A stretch of 25,164 nt of DNA from Actinomycetes bacterium (GTDB lineage Bacteria > Actinomycetota > Actinomycetes > Propionibacteriales > Nocardioidaceae): assembly GCA_029779385.1 (NCBI GenBank), contig JAKPAQ010000486.1, positions 1 through 25,164 of the forward strand. The letters are read 5' to 3'. The notes under the pieces are model-generated. The model saw nothing but the letters and a program-made list of their open reading frames with translations, ran no database searches and was not told the DNA's origin. Both the position numbers and the translations under genes were made by a program. Below are positions 24,462-25,164 of this stretch, piece after piece. Within the stretch, counting starts at the first letter, position 1, and each line of letters begins with the position of its first letter.

Positions 24462-25164
24462 GTCGGTTGCGAGCGCTTCGCGATCCGGTCGTGAGCAACA
24501 GCGTTGCCATCATGGGCAGCACGCTGGTCACTTCCGGCTTGGGATTCATTTTCTGGATGGTTGTTACCCGACTAGCCGATCCAACGACCAGTGGTATCGG
24601 CGCGGCGTTTGCCAGCGGCGTTCAGTTGGTGGCCGTGGTCGCCAGCATCGGGGCCGCTGCCGCCTTAGTCGAGTGGCTGCCGCGGGCACAAACTGATCGC
24701 ACGTGGCGCCAATACGTCACCGTGGGCATGGTGACCGCGATCGGCACCAGTTTAGTTGGCGGTGCACTGATCGTTTTGGCCTCAGCCGCCGGATTTGCCC
24801 TAGTGCCGGGGTTGGACAGTGGCTGGGCGAGCCTCGCCTTTTTGTCCTCCGCGGTGCTGTTTGCGGTCGGCTCGGTGGTCGACTACATCTGCATTTCCGA
24901 GGCCAGGGGTCGCGTGCTGCTATTGCGCAACACGCTGATGTGCGGACTGCGGATCCCTTTTTTCGCGCTACTGCTGATCCAGTTCAGCGGGACTGACGCG
25001 ATTTTTTGGGCGTGGACCATCTCGGCGGCACTGTCTATTGCCTACACCTGGTGGTCGTTCTCGCGCCGCGGCGAACGGTCGCTGAGCCCAGTATTTGGCG
25101 ATGTGCGCGAGCACCTTTGGCAGATGCGCCACTCCCTCGTGGGCCAGCACCTGATCACCGTCAC
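24458..25164 (+). CDS. Wzx/MATE-type polysaccharide flippase, 3' end beyond the window
   Basis: The frame opens at ATG 24458, inside the preceding TGA, and stays open for 235 codons to the window edge. The protein starts MSRLRALRDPVVSNSVAIMG. It has repeated ~20-residue hydrophobic segments (about 17-36, 46-72, 89-112, 122-143, 157-176, 182-197) with short Arg-containing loops, the pattern of MATE-fold polysaccharide exporters of the Wzx/oligosaccharide-flippase group. The family call rests on topology, the opening sequence style and its place at the end of a glycosyltransferase run. It would flip the lipid-linked glycan across the membrane. Confidence 0.7.
   Translation, partial: MSRLRALRDPVVSNSVAIMGSTLVTSGLGFIFWMVVTRLADPTTSGIGAAFASGVQLVAVVASIGAAAALVEWLPRAQTDRTWRQYVTVGMVTAIGTSLVGGALIVLASAAGFALVPGLDSGWASLAFLSSAVLFAVGSVVDYICISEARGRVLLLRNTLMCGLRIPFFALLLIQFSGTDAIFWAWTISAALSIAYTWWSFSRRGERSLSPVFGDVREHLWQMRHSLVGQHLITV

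Overview
The window is G+C-rich and densely coded on both strands, and it looks like the chromosome of an actinobacterium. The strongest evidence is gene content and order. pncB, clpS, a DUF2017 gene, mec, cysO, cysM, then (after an interruption) murI, a metallo-beta-lactamase-fold gene, rph and an ITPase gene appear in the same relative order that I recall for Mycobacterium tuberculosis Rv1330c-Rv1341. The Mec/CysO/CysM cysteine pathway, the DUF3039-helicase pair and DapE also fit Actinobacteria. Order and family cannot be fixed from the sequence alone. No RNA gene, CRISPR array, transposase, integrase or attachment site was recognised, and no gene-free stretch exceeds about 235 bases.

Layout. 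1-108 is the tail of a probable DUF3048 protein. 114-1466 holds a MerR-type regulator diverging from a YqgE/AlgH protein. 1522-3470 is a small cysteine-rich DUF3039 protein coupled to a superfamily II helicase. 3519-5789 holds an HSL-type alpha/beta hydrolase and pncB, convergent across an 18-bp perfect palindrome. 5851-8504 is clpS-DUF2017 followed by mec-cysO-cysM: protease adaptor plus CysO-dependent cysteine synthesis. 8544-12125 interrupts the conserved block with a divergent PRPP synthetase gene and an oppositely oriented beta-glucosidase/MFS transporter pair. 12271-16311 resumes with murI, a phosphodiesterase-like MBL gene, rph, the ITPase gene and dapE.

16316-25164 is an envelope-glycan region built as two diverging operons. 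Leftward: SGNH-hydrolase lipoprotein, GT4 glycosyltransferase, condensation-fold acyltransferase. Rightward: DPM1-like GT2 glycosyltransferase, a second GT4-type enzyme, a GT-C-like polytopic membrane protein, a five-helix membrane protein with an exported domain, and a Wzx/MATE-type flippase cut by the window end. I infer one pathway: a polyprenyl-phosphate sugar donor, glycan assembly, export, and acylation/deacylation. The product is unknown, and this is the best candidate here for something undescribed.

Expression architecture is unusually regular. Thirteen transcription units begin with a TAnnnT-like (or NAnnAT) hexamer whose last base lies only 6-8 nt before an ATG or GTG, the geometry of leaderless mRNAs. 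Downstream genes in the same units mostly start inside the previous stop codon (ATGA, GTGA or GTGTGA overlaps). The two clear exceptions with real 5' leaders are the beta-glucosidase operon and the GT2-led glycan operon; the latter leader begins with a perfect 8-bp hairpin.
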